From: JAJFFW01 sp039197915
GTDB taxonomy: Bacteria > Pseudomonadota > Alphaproteobacteria > Caulobacterales > Parvularculaceae
DNA length: 6,589 nt
Direction of reading: 5' to 3'
Assembly: GCA_039197915.1 (NCBI GenBank)
Contig: JBCCTV010000184.1
Coordinates: forward strand, 1-6,589
Shown one piece after another: positions 1 to 6,440 of this stretch. Both the position numbers and the translations under genes were made by a program. Numbering within the stretch: position 1 is the first letter of the stretch; each line of letters starts with the position of its first letter. The notes under the pieces are model-generated. The model was not told the DNA's origin, ran no database searches, and saw nothing but the letters and a program-made list of their open reading frames with translations.

Positions 1-118
1 GCAAATCCACGTCGGCGCAGCGTTTGCTGCAAAAGGGCGCGTAGTCTGGCGTGACCTCGGCGTCGCAAAGGGGGCATGGAGCAGAAGGCGCTGCTTGGTT
101 TTTACTTTTCATGGACAT
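1..118 (-). CDS. yacG: DNA gyrase inhibitor YacG, N-terminal part (gene runs off the window)
   Basis: This is a small zinc-finger protein; E. coli YacG binds GyrB and inhibits DNA gyrase. The visible 39 codons contain a CPLC pair (Cys15, Cys18) and the signature FCSKRC followed by ADVDL (Cys30, Cys34). This gives the four zinc ligands of the family in a CX2C-X11-CX3C spacing. Only the 5' part is present; the C-terminal tail lies beyond position 1. Two in-frame ATG codons are possible, at 118 and at 112, and neither has a clear Shine-Dalgarno. With the 112 start the protein is two residues shorter. Either start lies inside the last codons of the upstream RNase-like gene (stop at 102–104), so the two are probably translationally coupled. 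Family identity is secure from the motif; the exact start is not. Confidence 0.9.
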   Translation of the reverse strand, partial: MSMKSKNQAAPSAPCPLCDAEVTPDYAPFCSKRCADVDL

Positions 119-1286
119 CAAACTTTAGTTTCCAGTCGGACGGACCAGGCGTAACTTCAAAGCGCGCACCGAAACGGTCGGTGATGCGCTCAGGCCAGGC
201 AAGATTGTCGCCAATGAGAGCCATAATCTCTGACCCAACGCGCAAGGTAAACGATTTAGAGCGTTCCAAAAATAGGGCGGCCTCTAGCGCTTCTATAGCC
301 GCACAAGCCACCCAATTGGGCCGCAGGCGCCGGCCACGCCGCAAATAGTCCGGCGCAGCAGTGATCTCGCTCGCCTGTTCTAACAACGAGGCCTGCTTGC
401 GGGCCAGCGTCATATCAAACACGCCACCGGACGCGCGTTTGTGAGCTCGCCCCATCGCTCCAAGCGCCTTCAACGCGGGGCTCTTATCAAAAGCCTCCCC
501 CGCTTTTTTTGAGCTGGGGGGCAAGAAATCAATCAACACGCGCCCGCCAATCCCCCGGCGTTTCAAAGACACCGGTATAGACGCTGCGGCTTCGAGATTA
601 ATTGCATCGGTGCTGACCCCGTCACGAACGGCGGCGGCGCCGTCAATATCAACAACACACCCGCCGGCCGTTTCCTGGAAAATCATCCGTGTGCCGCTGG
701 AGAGCATTTCTGAGGGAGCCAGCGCCGCCTCAATCGCCTCATCCCCATTGACGTCCGCCCAAAGACTATCGGCGACGTTGACATCAAGACCTTTTGCAAG
801 CGTTGACGCCCTCATGATCGCGGCGGCATCCGCAGAATTAACGCTCACCGCTGACACATCGCCAGCTAAGCGCAGGACTTCGAGCACGGAATCTTCGGGA
901 GCTCCCATGACACCAAGCGGCGCTCCCGAAGTATAATCTACTTCCGCTGGCAACCCTGTAGCGCATGCCTTCAGAACCGTGCCTTTTTCTAAAATGGCCG
1001 GGCGATAAACTGTAAAAACGCCGCGGGCGCCTTCCGTGAGCTGATCGCCGCCCTCACGGTCTGGGAGGAACGCGTCGATCGGTTCTCCAATGTCAACAAA
1101 CGAGCCACGCATTGCCGGCATGCGCTTTGTTATCTTCCCGACGACATTCTGGCCCGGCGCAACCGCGCGCGGCTTCGCCTCGTCGCCTCTCGCTGGCGCA
1201 AAGAAGAACCCAAGTACCACGTTCTGGTCGTCGACGAGGCAGGCCCGCGTCCGTGCAGCACCGCACTCAACCAGCAGGCGGCTCAA
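102..1286 (-). CDS. Short, divergent RNase E/G-family protein
   Basis: This 394-residue protein belongs to the RNase E/G family (endoribonucleases for rRNA processing and mRNA decay). Residues about 45–107 resemble the S1 RNA-binding domain (GSFVDIG, AFLPDREGG, then an EKGTVLKA end). The catalytic DNase I-like part follows: VVDIDGAAAVRDG (213–223), INLEAA (229–234), GIGGRVLIDF (245–254), then a region resembling the small domain up to the end. By my by-eye alignment to E. coli RNase E, metal ligands D303 and D346 correspond to Asp213 and Asp253, but N305 is replaced by Asp215. The RTAG-type 5' sensor segment is not recognisable, and there is no CPxC zinc link. It is much shorter than RNase E and somewhat shorter than RNase G (about 490 residues). 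The start is TTG, overlapping the maf stop (TTGA); an in-frame stop lies two codons upstream. Family membership is confident; whether it cleaves RNA is open. Confidence 0.85.
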   Translation of the reverse strand: MSRLLVECGAARTRACLVDDQNVVLGFFFAPARGDEAKPRAVAPGQNVVGKITKRMPAMRGSFVDIGEPIDAFLPDREGGDQLTEGARGVFTVYRPAILEKGTVLKACATGLPAEVDYTSGAPLGVMGAPEDSVLEVLRLAGDVSAVSVNSADAAAIMRASTLAKGLDVNVADSLWADVNGDEAIEAALAPSEMLSSGTRMIFQETAGGCVVDIDGAAAVRDGVSTDAINLEAAASIPVSLKRRGIGGRVLIDFLPPSSKKAGEAFDKSPALKALGAMGRAHKRASGGVFDMTLARKQASLLEQASEITAAPDYLRRGRRLRPNWVACAAIEALEAALFLERSKSFTLRVGSEIMALIGDNLAWPERITDRFGARFEVTPGPSDWKLKFDVHEK

Positions 1287-1885
1287 AGCTTAAAGCCTTC
1301 GCCACGCAAAAGGTTCATGGTCTCGTATAATGGTAATCCGACTACCGATGAATAGGAACCGATGATTGAAATGATGTGCGCGCCGAACCTACCTTGAATG
1401 GCGTAACCGCCAGCCTTGCCCCGCCACTCATCACTTTTGATGTAGGCCTCAATGTCCGGCGAAGACAGTCGACGCACTTTCACCCGACTTTCAACGATCC
1501 TCGTGCTCTGGCGCCCGGTCGGATTAATTAGGCAAACGCCCGTCCAGACACGGTGGGAGCGCCCGCTTAGCAACGCCAAACAATCGCGCGCGTGTTCCGG
1601 CTCTTCGGCTTTGGGCAAAATTCGGCGACCACAGGCAACCGCGGTGTCGCCGCTCAGAATAAACGCGCCTGGTCTGCCCTCCGCGATCTTCGCGGCTTTT
1701 TCTCGCGCTAAACGACCAACATAGTCCCGTGGCAGTTCACTCTTGAGGGGCGTCTCGTCAATGTCAGCCGCCTCAAAATACTCCGGGTGCACGCCAATTT
1801 GTTCAAGCAATTGCGCGCGTCGCGGCGATGCGCTCGCGAGAACGAGTGGCGGTAAGGCGGCTTCGCGCCTCTCAAGGTTCGCCAC
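1283..1885 (-). CDS. maf: Maf family nucleotide pyrophosphatase, YhdE-like (dTTP/UTP type)
   Basis: Maf proteins hydrolyse nucleoside triphosphates, especially non-canonical or selected ones, to the monophosphate and pyrophosphate, and are linked to house-cleaning and septum control. The protein shows SASPRR (residues 18–23), GDTAV with the catalytic Asp80, KAGGYAIQG (157–165) and GSYSSVVGLPLYET (176–189). SPRR plus KAGxYxIQG matches E. coli YhdE (dTTP/UTP) rather than YceF (m7GTP), so the substrate type is an inference from motifs. An ATG at 1933 is in frame but would overlap infA by 41 bases and add 16 unusual residues. I prefer GTG at 1885: it has an AAGG sequence five bases upstream and yields 200 residues, normal for Maf. 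The 3' end overlaps the RNase-like gene by four bases. Confidence 0.93.
   Translation of the reverse strand: MANLERREAALPPLVLASASPRRAQLLEQIGVHPEYFEAADIDETPLKSELPRDYVGRLAREKAAKIAEGRPGAFILSGDTAVACGRRILPKAEEPEHARDCLALLSGRSHRVWTGVCLINPTGRQSTRIVESRVKVRRLSSPDIEAYIKSDEWRGKAGGYAIQGRFGAHIISIIGSYSSVVGLPLYETMNLLRGEGFKL
1296..1300 (-). promoter_or_regulatory. Shine-Dalgarno for the TTG start of the RNase-like gene
   Basis: GAAGG on the minus strand, inside the 3' end of maf, lies nine bases before TTG at 1286. With the in-frame TAA at 1290–1292 just upstream and no ATG until residue 56, it supports TTG as the real start. Confidence 0.5.
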
Positions 1886-1890
1886 CCCGA

Positions 1891-1894
1891 CCTT
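1891..1894 (-). promoter_or_regulatory. Shine-Dalgarno that supports the GTG start of maf
   Basis: AAGG on the minus strand overlaps the TAA stop of infA and lies five bases before GTG at 1885. The spacing favours this start over the upstream in-frame ATG at 1933 and points to coupling of maf translation to termination of infA. Confidence 0.6.
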
Positions 1895-2111
1895 ATTTGA
1901 AGCGATAGGTGATGCGCCCTTTGGTGAGGTCATACGGCGTCATCTCAACCAGCACTTTGTCGCCAGCGAGCACCCGAATGCGGTTTTTGCGCATCTTACC
2001 CGCGGTATGGGCGATAATTTCGTGGTCGTTCTCGAGTTTTACACGAAAGGTCGCGTTCGGCAGGAGTTCTTCCACCGTACCTTCAAACTCAAGCAACTCT
2101 TCTTTCGCCAT
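1893..2111 (-). CDS. infA: Translation initiation factor IF-1
   Basis: IF-1 is a single OB-fold (S1-like) protein that binds the 30S A site during initiation and works with IF-2 and IF-3. The product is 72 residues, essentially the length of the family. It starts MAKEELLEFEGTVEELLPNA and continues with the conserved FRVKLEN, AHTAGKMRKNRI, GDKVLVEMTPYDLTKGRI and final YRFK segments. The start ATG has a good AGAGGA Shine-Dalgarno five bases upstream (2117–2122). The preceding 267-base gap is the longest in the window, so infA may have its own promoter. Downstream, maf initiates eight bases after the infA stop, so the two are very likely co-transcribed. Identification is unambiguous. Confidence 0.98.
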   Translation of the reverse strand: MAKEELLEFEGTVEELLPNATFRVKLENDHEIIAHTAGKMRKNRIRVLAGDKVLVEMTPYDLTKGRITYRFK

Positions 2112-2378
2112 GCAGATCCTCTATTCGTCACGCCGTTCAAGCGTCGCGTGAAACTTGTCAGCTGGAGCCGGAAGATGACGACGTCACCCTGGAAAATCAA
2201 CCCGCCGACGCGCGGCCGTGAGCAGCGGGCGTTCTGTTAGAACTGAGGCTAAGCGCTCTAGGTTTTGTTTGGCGCGCGTCTCTTGCAGACAACGGAGGGC
2301 GCCAGCCCCTCCCCACGCCAGTGTGATCGCCTGGCGCGCTAAAGCGCCCATCGCAGGAAACGCAGTGTCGCCAAGCGC
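2112..2378 (-). other. infA upstream region (longest gap) with inverted repeats
   Basis: This gap of 267 bases lies between the phosphatase gene and infA. On the minus strand it holds three inverted repeats: arms 2314–2321/2331–2338 (eight pairs including one G·T, nine-base loop), 2294–2299/2307–2312 (six pairs, seven-base loop) and 2128–2133/2146–2151 (six pairs, twelve-base loop). The last ends 17 bases from the infA start. None is followed by a T-run, so I do not call a terminator. No convincing -35/-10 pair was found. It may act as an infA leader or promoter region; this is inference from position. Confidence 0.35.
2184..2351 (-). other. Unsupported 55-codon open frame in the infA upstream gap
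   Basis: An ATG at 2351 opens a frame of 55 residues (MGALARQAITLAWGGAGALR at its start, Arg- and Leu-rich later) ending in TGA at 2184–2186. It is in the same frame as the preceding phosphatase gene, and no further stop lies between that gene's TAG and this ATG. Hence 64 codons are open after the TAG. There is no Shine-Dalgarno before the ATG and I recognise no family. It could be a small gene, a decayed extension or chance in GC-rich DNA; chance is most likely. Confidence 0.15.
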
Positions 2379-2804
2379 CTATGCCCCGAGCCCTTTAAAG
2401 CGATCAGCGATTTTCGTCGCAAGCATTTCCCGCGTGGCGCGGTAGGCGGCCATCACCTCATCGCGCTCCCGACGCGCATTTGACGGATTTGGCACGTCCC
2501 AAAACTCAACTTTTTCTTCACTCACGCGCTCCGCAGCGGCGTCAGCGGCCTCGCGGGTCAAGGCGATGATTGCGTCAAACGCCTCCAAATCAAGGGACTT
2601 CATCGCCTTTGGTTCATGGTCCTCTAGGCTTAATTCAAGCTCTTGCATGACGGCCTCCACGAAGGGGTCGAGCCACCCCTCGTAAACACCGGCGCTGTCC
2701 ACAATTGCGGCCCCCCCGACCTGTTGGCTCAACAGCGCTGCAGCCATCGGCGAGCGAACCGAATTCATATTGCATACAAACAAAATGGAAGGTTTTTCAG
2801 ACAT
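2379..2804 (-). CDS. Low-molecular-weight protein-tyrosine phosphatase / ArsC-like family protein
   Basis: This 141-residue cytosolic protein has the fold signature of the LMW phosphatase/arsenate reductase superfamily. A β-strand ILFVC leads into the P-loop CNMNSVRS (Cys11 nucleophile, Arg17), followed by PMAAALL and VDSAGV (35–40). A candidate general acid, Asp103, sits in WDVPNP near the usual place of the DP motif. Classical LMW phosphatases have CxGNxCRS; here the second cysteine is Val16, so the redox-protecting disulfide partner of some members is absent, and the GN pair becomes MN. Substrate is unknown; tyrosine phosphatase or arsenate reductase activity cannot be assigned. Its start follows the UPF0262 stop by six bases, and the AGGA Shine-Dalgarno (2809–2812) overlaps that stop, so coupling is likely. 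Confidence 0.87.
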   Translation of the reverse strand: MSEKPSILFVCNMNSVRSPMAAALLSQQVGGAAIVDSAGVYEGWLDPFVEAVMQELELSLEDHEPKAMKSLDLEAFDAIIALTREAADAAAERVSEEKVEFWDVPNPSNARRERDEVMAAYRATREMLATKIADRFKGLGA

Positions 2805-2810
2805 CAGGTC

Positions 2811-3296
2811 CTATCGCATATGGAAGCTGCAAATCAGCGTGAACAGCCGACGGGCGGTGTTTTCATCAATTTTGATCTTGTCTTTGATCCGTTCCGTGAG
2901 GATCTCTGATCCTTCATTGTGCATCGATCGTCTCGCCATATCGATCGTCTCGATCTGCGCCGGGGCGGCGTTGCGAATCGCGTCGTAATAACTCTCGCAA
3001 AGCAGGAAATAGTCTTTGATGATCTTCCGAAACGGCGTCATCGAAAGGTGAAGTTGCCCGACCGGGTCGCCGCCTTCGCGCCTGACGTCAAAGACCAAGC
3101 GGCGCTCCACATTCGATAAAAACAGCTCAAACGGCCCCTCGGCGGCGCCAATCGGTTCAAAGTAGTTTTCTTCGAGTAAATCGTAGATCGCAACTTTGCG
3201 CTCATGCTCAATATCAGCTGTGGCGCGCGCAAGGGAGCGTTCATCAAGATCAATCTTGACGATACGAAAAGGGTTTTCCTGCGCGTTCTCACCCAT
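2811..3296 (-). CDS. UPF0262 family protein of unknown function
   Basis: The 161-residue protein matches what I know of UPF0262, an alphaproteobacterial family without assigned function. Recognisable family segments are DIEHERKVAIYDLLEENYFEP (28–48), SMTPFRKIIKDYFLLCESYYDAIR (85–108), IETIDMARRSMHNEGSEIL (115–133) and TARRLFTLI (147–155). No signal peptide, membrane segment or catalytic motif is visible; it looks soluble, charged and mainly helical in the second half. It lies 35 bases after hisD and six bases before the phosphatase gene. No strong Shine-Dalgarno precedes the ATG, but an in-frame TGA closes the frame 15 bases upstream, so the start is fixed. The neighbourhood is conserved in the class as I recall, but does not reveal the function. 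Confidence 0.9.
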   Translation of the reverse strand: MGENAQENPFRIVKIDLDERSLARATADIEHERKVAIYDLLEENYFEPIGAAEGPFELFLSNVERRLVFDVRREGGDPVGQLHLSMTPFRKIIKDYFLLCESYYDAIRNAAPAQIETIDMARRSMHNEGSEILTERIKDKIKIDENTARRLFTLICSFHMR

Positions 3297-3331
3297 ATCC
3301 GTCTGTAGCCGTCATATGGTGAAAGCGCAAA

Positions 3332-4636
3332 TCATCGCTCGCGCGCACCGTCAAGGCGAATGCGTACGGACTGAGCGTGGCTTGGCAACCCTTCCGCATC
3401 GGCGAGCCGCGCCGCCGCAGGACCGATTTGCGATAACGCTTCCGATGAGCAGCCAACGAGCGATGTGCGCTTCATAAAGTCGAGCACTGAAAGCCCGGAC
3501 GCATAGCGCGCGCCGCCTGACGTCGGCAGCACGTGGTCAGGGCCAGCGACGTAGTCTCCCACCGCTTCCGGCGTGTGGCGACCAAGAAAAATCGCACCGG
3601 CGTTTCGGATTTTATTGACGAGCGCGTGGGGATCGGCGACCGCAAGCTCCAGATGCTCGGGCGCGATCTTGTCTACAATCACCGGCGCAGCATCCAACGT
3701 TGGTACAATGATGATCGCGCTATTATTGCGCCAAGCCGCCTCGGCAACGTTCTGGCGCGAGGACTGAGAGAGCTGCGTGTCGACAGCGATCGACACAGCT
3801 TCCGCAAAGTCGTGATCATCCGTTACAAGAACACTTTGCGATGACGGATCGTGCTCGGCCTGGCTTAAAAGGTCGGCGGCAATCCACTCCGGATTGTTAT
3901 CGCCGTCGGCGACAACCATGATTTCCGAAGGGCCGGCAACGCTGTCAATCCCGACACGGCCGAATACCTGGCGTTTTGCTTCCGCGACATAAGCGTTTCC
4001 AGGCCCAACAATGACATCGACGGGCTCGATCGGGCCAGCGCCATAGGCAAGCGCTGCGATCGCCTGGGCGCCGCCAATCCGGTATATTTCATCAACGCCA
4101 GCGATTTTTGCAGCGGCAAGCACGGCGTTATTCACCGCACCGTTCGGCGTCGGCGTCACCAAAACTAGGCGCTCAACGCCGGCGACTTTTGCTGGAATCG
4201 CGTTCATCAAAACGCTCGACGGATAAGCTGCGAGCCCGCCGGGCGCATAAAGACCTGCCGCGGACACGGCCGTCCAGCGCCACCCTAGTTCGACGCCAAT
4301 ATCATCAGTATAAAATATATCCTCTGGCCTTTGACGCTCATGGTAATCGCGAATGCGCGCCGCGGCGAACTCCAACGCGTCCAGCACGTCTGGCTCGGTT
4401 CCTTCAAGCGCGGCATTTAAGTCAGCGCTGGTGGACTGAACGCTGCTTTCATCTACACTGTGGCCGTCGAATTGTTCCGTATAGGCCTGAACTTTTTGGA
4501 ATCCGTCGCGTCGCACCTCATCAATAATAATGCGGACAGAGGACGTGACGTCGTCCTCGTCATCACGGGAACGGCTGACAAAGGCCTCGAACGCCTCGTC
4601 GAAGTCCGGAGCATCTGCGCTCAGGCGCAAGGGCAT
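3332..4636 (-). CDS. hisD: Histidinol dehydrogenase
   Basis: HisD catalyses the last two steps of histidine synthesis, oxidising L-histidinol to L-histidine with two NAD+. The 434-residue length is normal. Characteristic segments include YAPGGLAAYPSSVLMN (130–145), RIGGAQAIAALAYG (186–199), VGPGNAYVAEAKR (210–222) and IDSVAGPSEIMVVAD (230–244). The zinc and catalytic residues appear in register with the enteric enzyme, shifted by one: Gln259 and His262 in LLSQAEHDPSSQ, Glu327–His328 in IAPEHLE, Asp361 in GDYVAGPDHVLPTSG and His420 near the end (EGLPSH). All expected residues are present, so it should be active. The ATG has an AGGAG Shine-Dalgarno five bases upstream (4642–4646) and lies 14 bases after the DUF2948 stop. 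No other his genes are in view, as is common for alphaproteobacterial hisD. Confidence 0.98.
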   Translation of the reverse strand: MPLRLSADAPDFDEAFEAFVSRSRDDEDDVTSSVRIIIDEVRRDGFQKVQAYTEQFDGHSVDESSVQSTSADLNAALEGTEPDVLDALEFAAARIRDYHERQRPEDIFYTDDIGVELGWRWTAVSAAGLYAPGGLAAYPSSVLMNAIPAKVAGVERLVLVTPTPNGAVNNAVLAAAKIAGVDEIYRIGGAQAIAALAYGAGPIEPVDVIVGPGNAYVAEAKRQVFGRVGIDSVAGPSEIMVVADGDNNPEWIAADLLSQAEHDPSSQSVLVTDDHDFAEAVSIAVDTQLSQSSRQNVAEAAWRNNSAIIIVPTLDAAPVIVDKIAPEHLELAVADPHALVNKIRNAGAIFLGRHTPEAVGDYVAGPDHVLPTSGGARYASGLSVLDFMKRTSLVGCSSEALSQIGPAAARLADAEGLPSHAQSVRIRLDGARER

Positions 4637-4650
4637 GACATCTCCTGTTT

Positions 4651-5127
4651 CTACAGCCCGTCGTCAGCGGCTATTTGCTCACCGTGGACCGGACGCGACC
4701 GGGTGCGCCAGGGATCTGAGATATCGCGTATCCCGGCGTTAATTGCTTCGACGGAGAGTTCGATCGCGCCGCCACCCGCGAATTCCAACGTTATTTCGCC
4801 GGCCCCGTCGTCCCTCGACGTGAACTGGACCGCTAATAGATCTACGACTGCGTCGGGCGCATCGGTTCGAATATTGCGCCGTCGGACGGATAAAACGTCG
4901 TCGAAATGGACACCAGACCGGACCCGCGCAAACGGACCGTGATTTCGCCCGGTTGCACATTCCCAAACAAACCGGTTCGCCACAAAGGCAAAGCGCCGCT
5001 GCTCCTTCAGGAACGCAAAGTCGCCAATCTTAGCGACAGCGTCCTGCAATGACGCCGACAGCAAACGCAGCTCATCCATATCGACAACATACGCCCTAAG
5101 CGGGCGGTAGGTTCGAAGCGTGTTCAT
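4651..5127 (-). CDS. DUF2948 family protein of unknown function
   Basis: With the ATG at 5127 the product is 158 residues. It carries the pattern I associate with DUF2948: LSASLQDAVAKIGD (23–36), RRFAFVANRFVWE (44–56), VRSGVHFDDVLSVRRRNI (69–86), ITLEFAGGGAIELSVEAI (112–129) and a PWRTRSRP end (139–146). No catalytic motif, signal peptide or membrane segment is visible. A longer frame begins with TTG at 5178, inside murA, but adds 17 residues that do not resemble the family start. No clear Shine-Dalgarno precedes the ATG, so coupling to murA, which ends 25 bases upstream, is plausible. It sits between murA and hisD, a position I recall as recurrent in Alphaproteobacteria. The function is unknown. 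Confidence 0.87.
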   Translation of the reverse strand: MNTLRTYRPLRAYVVDMDELRLLSASLQDAVAKIGDFAFLKEQRRFAFVANRFVWECATGRNHGPFARVRSGVHFDDVLSVRRRNIRTDAPDAVVDLLAVQFTSRDDGAGEITLEFAGGGAIELSVEAINAGIRDISDPWRTRSRPVHGEQIAADDGL

Positions 5128-5152
5128 GGGGCGTGCGTCCGTAACGTTAGCG

Positions 5153-6418
5153 CTAAGCGGCGTCTTTAACCCGTTCAATAAGCGCGCCTACGGCGCCGAG
5201 CTTCTCTTCCAGGCGCTCGAACCCACGGTCAAGGTGGTATACGCGATTGATGATCGTTTGTCCTTCAGCGCCGAGCGCCGCAAGGACAAGCGACATTGAC
5301 GCGCGCAGGTCCGTCGCCATCACGGGCGCGCCCTTAAGCCTCGGTTTACCGCGTACGGTGGCGGTCTGACCGTCGATTGATATGTCCGCGCCCATGCGGC
5401 CAAGCTCTGGTGCGTGCATGAAGCGGTTTTCAAAGATCGTTTCTTTAATTGTCGATGTCCCCTCAGCAGTGGCGACCATCGCCATGAACTGCGCCTGCAG
5501 ATCCGTTGGGAAACCCGGATAGGGCTCTGTCACGACATCAACGGCGGAGCGTCGCCCAGGCTGGGCAAAGACATTCACGCCGTTCGTCTCTTGGGTAAGA
5601 CGCAAACCAGCGTCTTCAAGCGCGCCAACCGCGGCGCCCAAGAGATCAAGGCGCGCCCCTTCAAGCAGCACTTCACCGCCGGTTACGCCGGCGGCAATTG
5701 CATAGGCGCCGGTTTCAATCCGGTCTGGGAGAACCATGTGACGGGCCTCGTTCAGACGATCGACGCCAGCGATGCGAATTTGCGCTTCACCCGCGCCCTC
5801 AATGCGCGCGCCCATGGCGATTAAGCACTCCGCTAGGTCAGTGATTTCCGGTTCGCAGGCGGCGTTCGAAAGAAGCGTTTCCCCATCGGCAAGGCAGGCG
5901 GCGAGCATCGCATGTTCGGTCGCTCCAACGGAGACAAACGGAAAATCGATGCGCGCACCACGCAAACCGTTGGGCGCTGAGGCGATCACATAGCCGTCTT
6001 CTAAGTCGATTTCAGCGCCGAACGCCGACAGCGCCTTTAAATGCAAATCGACCGGGCGCGCGCCTATAGCGCAGCCGCCGGGTAGTGAAACCTTCGCCTT
6101 ACCTTCACGGGCGAGCAATGGGCCCAAAACATTGAACGAGGCGCGCATCTTCCGCACCAAGTCGTAAGGAGCCAGTGTCGACGCAATGTTCGGCGCGTGG
6201 AGCGTTAACGTGGAACCGTCAAACTTTTGCTCCGCACCCAGAGTTTCAAGCAGCCGCAACATCATCTGCACGTCGGCGAGGCGCGGTGTATTTTCGATGA
6301 CAAGCGGGGCGTCGCTCAACAAAGCGGCCGCCATAACCTTCAGCGCCGAGTTCTTCGCACCGGAAATCGGTATTACGCCAAACAAAGGCCGGCCGCCGAT
6401 GATCGCCAGGCTGTCCAT
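5153..6418 (-). CDS. murA: UDP-N-acetylglucosamine 1-carboxyvinyltransferase (MurA)
   Basis: MurA transfers enolpyruvate from phosphoenolpyruvate to UDP-GlcNAc in the cytoplasm, the first committed step of peptidoglycan synthesis. The 421-residue protein has the usual length and the EPSP-synthase-like fold signatures. Lys22 lies in ISGAKNSALK. The catalytic Cys116 is in LPGGCAIGARPVDLH, Asp306 in EPYPGFPTDLQAQ, Arg372 in ATDLRAS and Arg398 in YHLDRGFERL. These match E. coli Lys22, Cys115, Asp305, Arg371 and Arg397. Keeping cysteine rather than aspartate at the active site predicts a fosfomycin-sensitive target enzyme. The ATG has a strong AAGGGA Shine-Dalgarno five bases upstream (6424–6429). 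A 53-base gap separates it from the preceding small gene. Confidence 0.98.
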   Translation of the reverse strand: MDSLAIIGGRPLFGVIPISGAKNSALKVMAAALLSDAPLVIENTPRLADVQMMLRLLETLGAEQKFDGSTLTLHAPNIASTLAPYDLVRKMRASFNVLGPLLAREGKAKVSLPGGCAIGARPVDLHLKALSAFGAEIDLEDGYVIASAPNGLRGARIDFPFVSVGATEHAMLAACLADGETLLSNAACEPEITDLAECLIAMGARIEGAGEAQIRIAGVDRLNEARHMVLPDRIETGAYAIAAGVTGGEVLLEGARLDLLGAAVGALEDAGLRLTQETNGVNVFAQPGRRSAVDVVTEPYPGFPTDLQAQFMAMVATAEGTSTIKETIFENRFMHAPELGRMGADISIDGQTATVRGKPRLKGAPVMATDLRASMSLVLAALGAEGQTIINRVYHLDRGFERLEEKLGAVGALIERVKDAA

Positions 6419-6440
6419 AAAGGTCCCTTTAGTTGAGCGC

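Noticed and set aside
1743..2240. 165-codon plus-strand open frame across maf, infA and the infA upstream gap
   Set aside because: It lies antisense to the unmistakable infA and the 5' part of maf, has no recognisable domain, and its sequence reads as a shadow of those genes.
2294..2338. Rho-independent terminator after the phosphatase gene
   Set aside because: The hairpins are GC-rich but no T-run follows on the minus strand.
4108..4527. 139-codon plus-strand open frame inside hisD
   Set aside because: Antisense to intact hisD, with an Arg-rich, low-complexity product typical of shadows in GC-rich genes.
4651..5178. TTG at 5178 as start of the DUF2948 protein
   Set aside because: It overlaps the end of murA and adds 17 residues unlike the family; the ATG at 5127 gives a better N terminus.
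5414..5824. 136-codon plus-strand open frame inside murA
   Set aside because: It is fully antisense to a MurA with every active-site residue; no family features.
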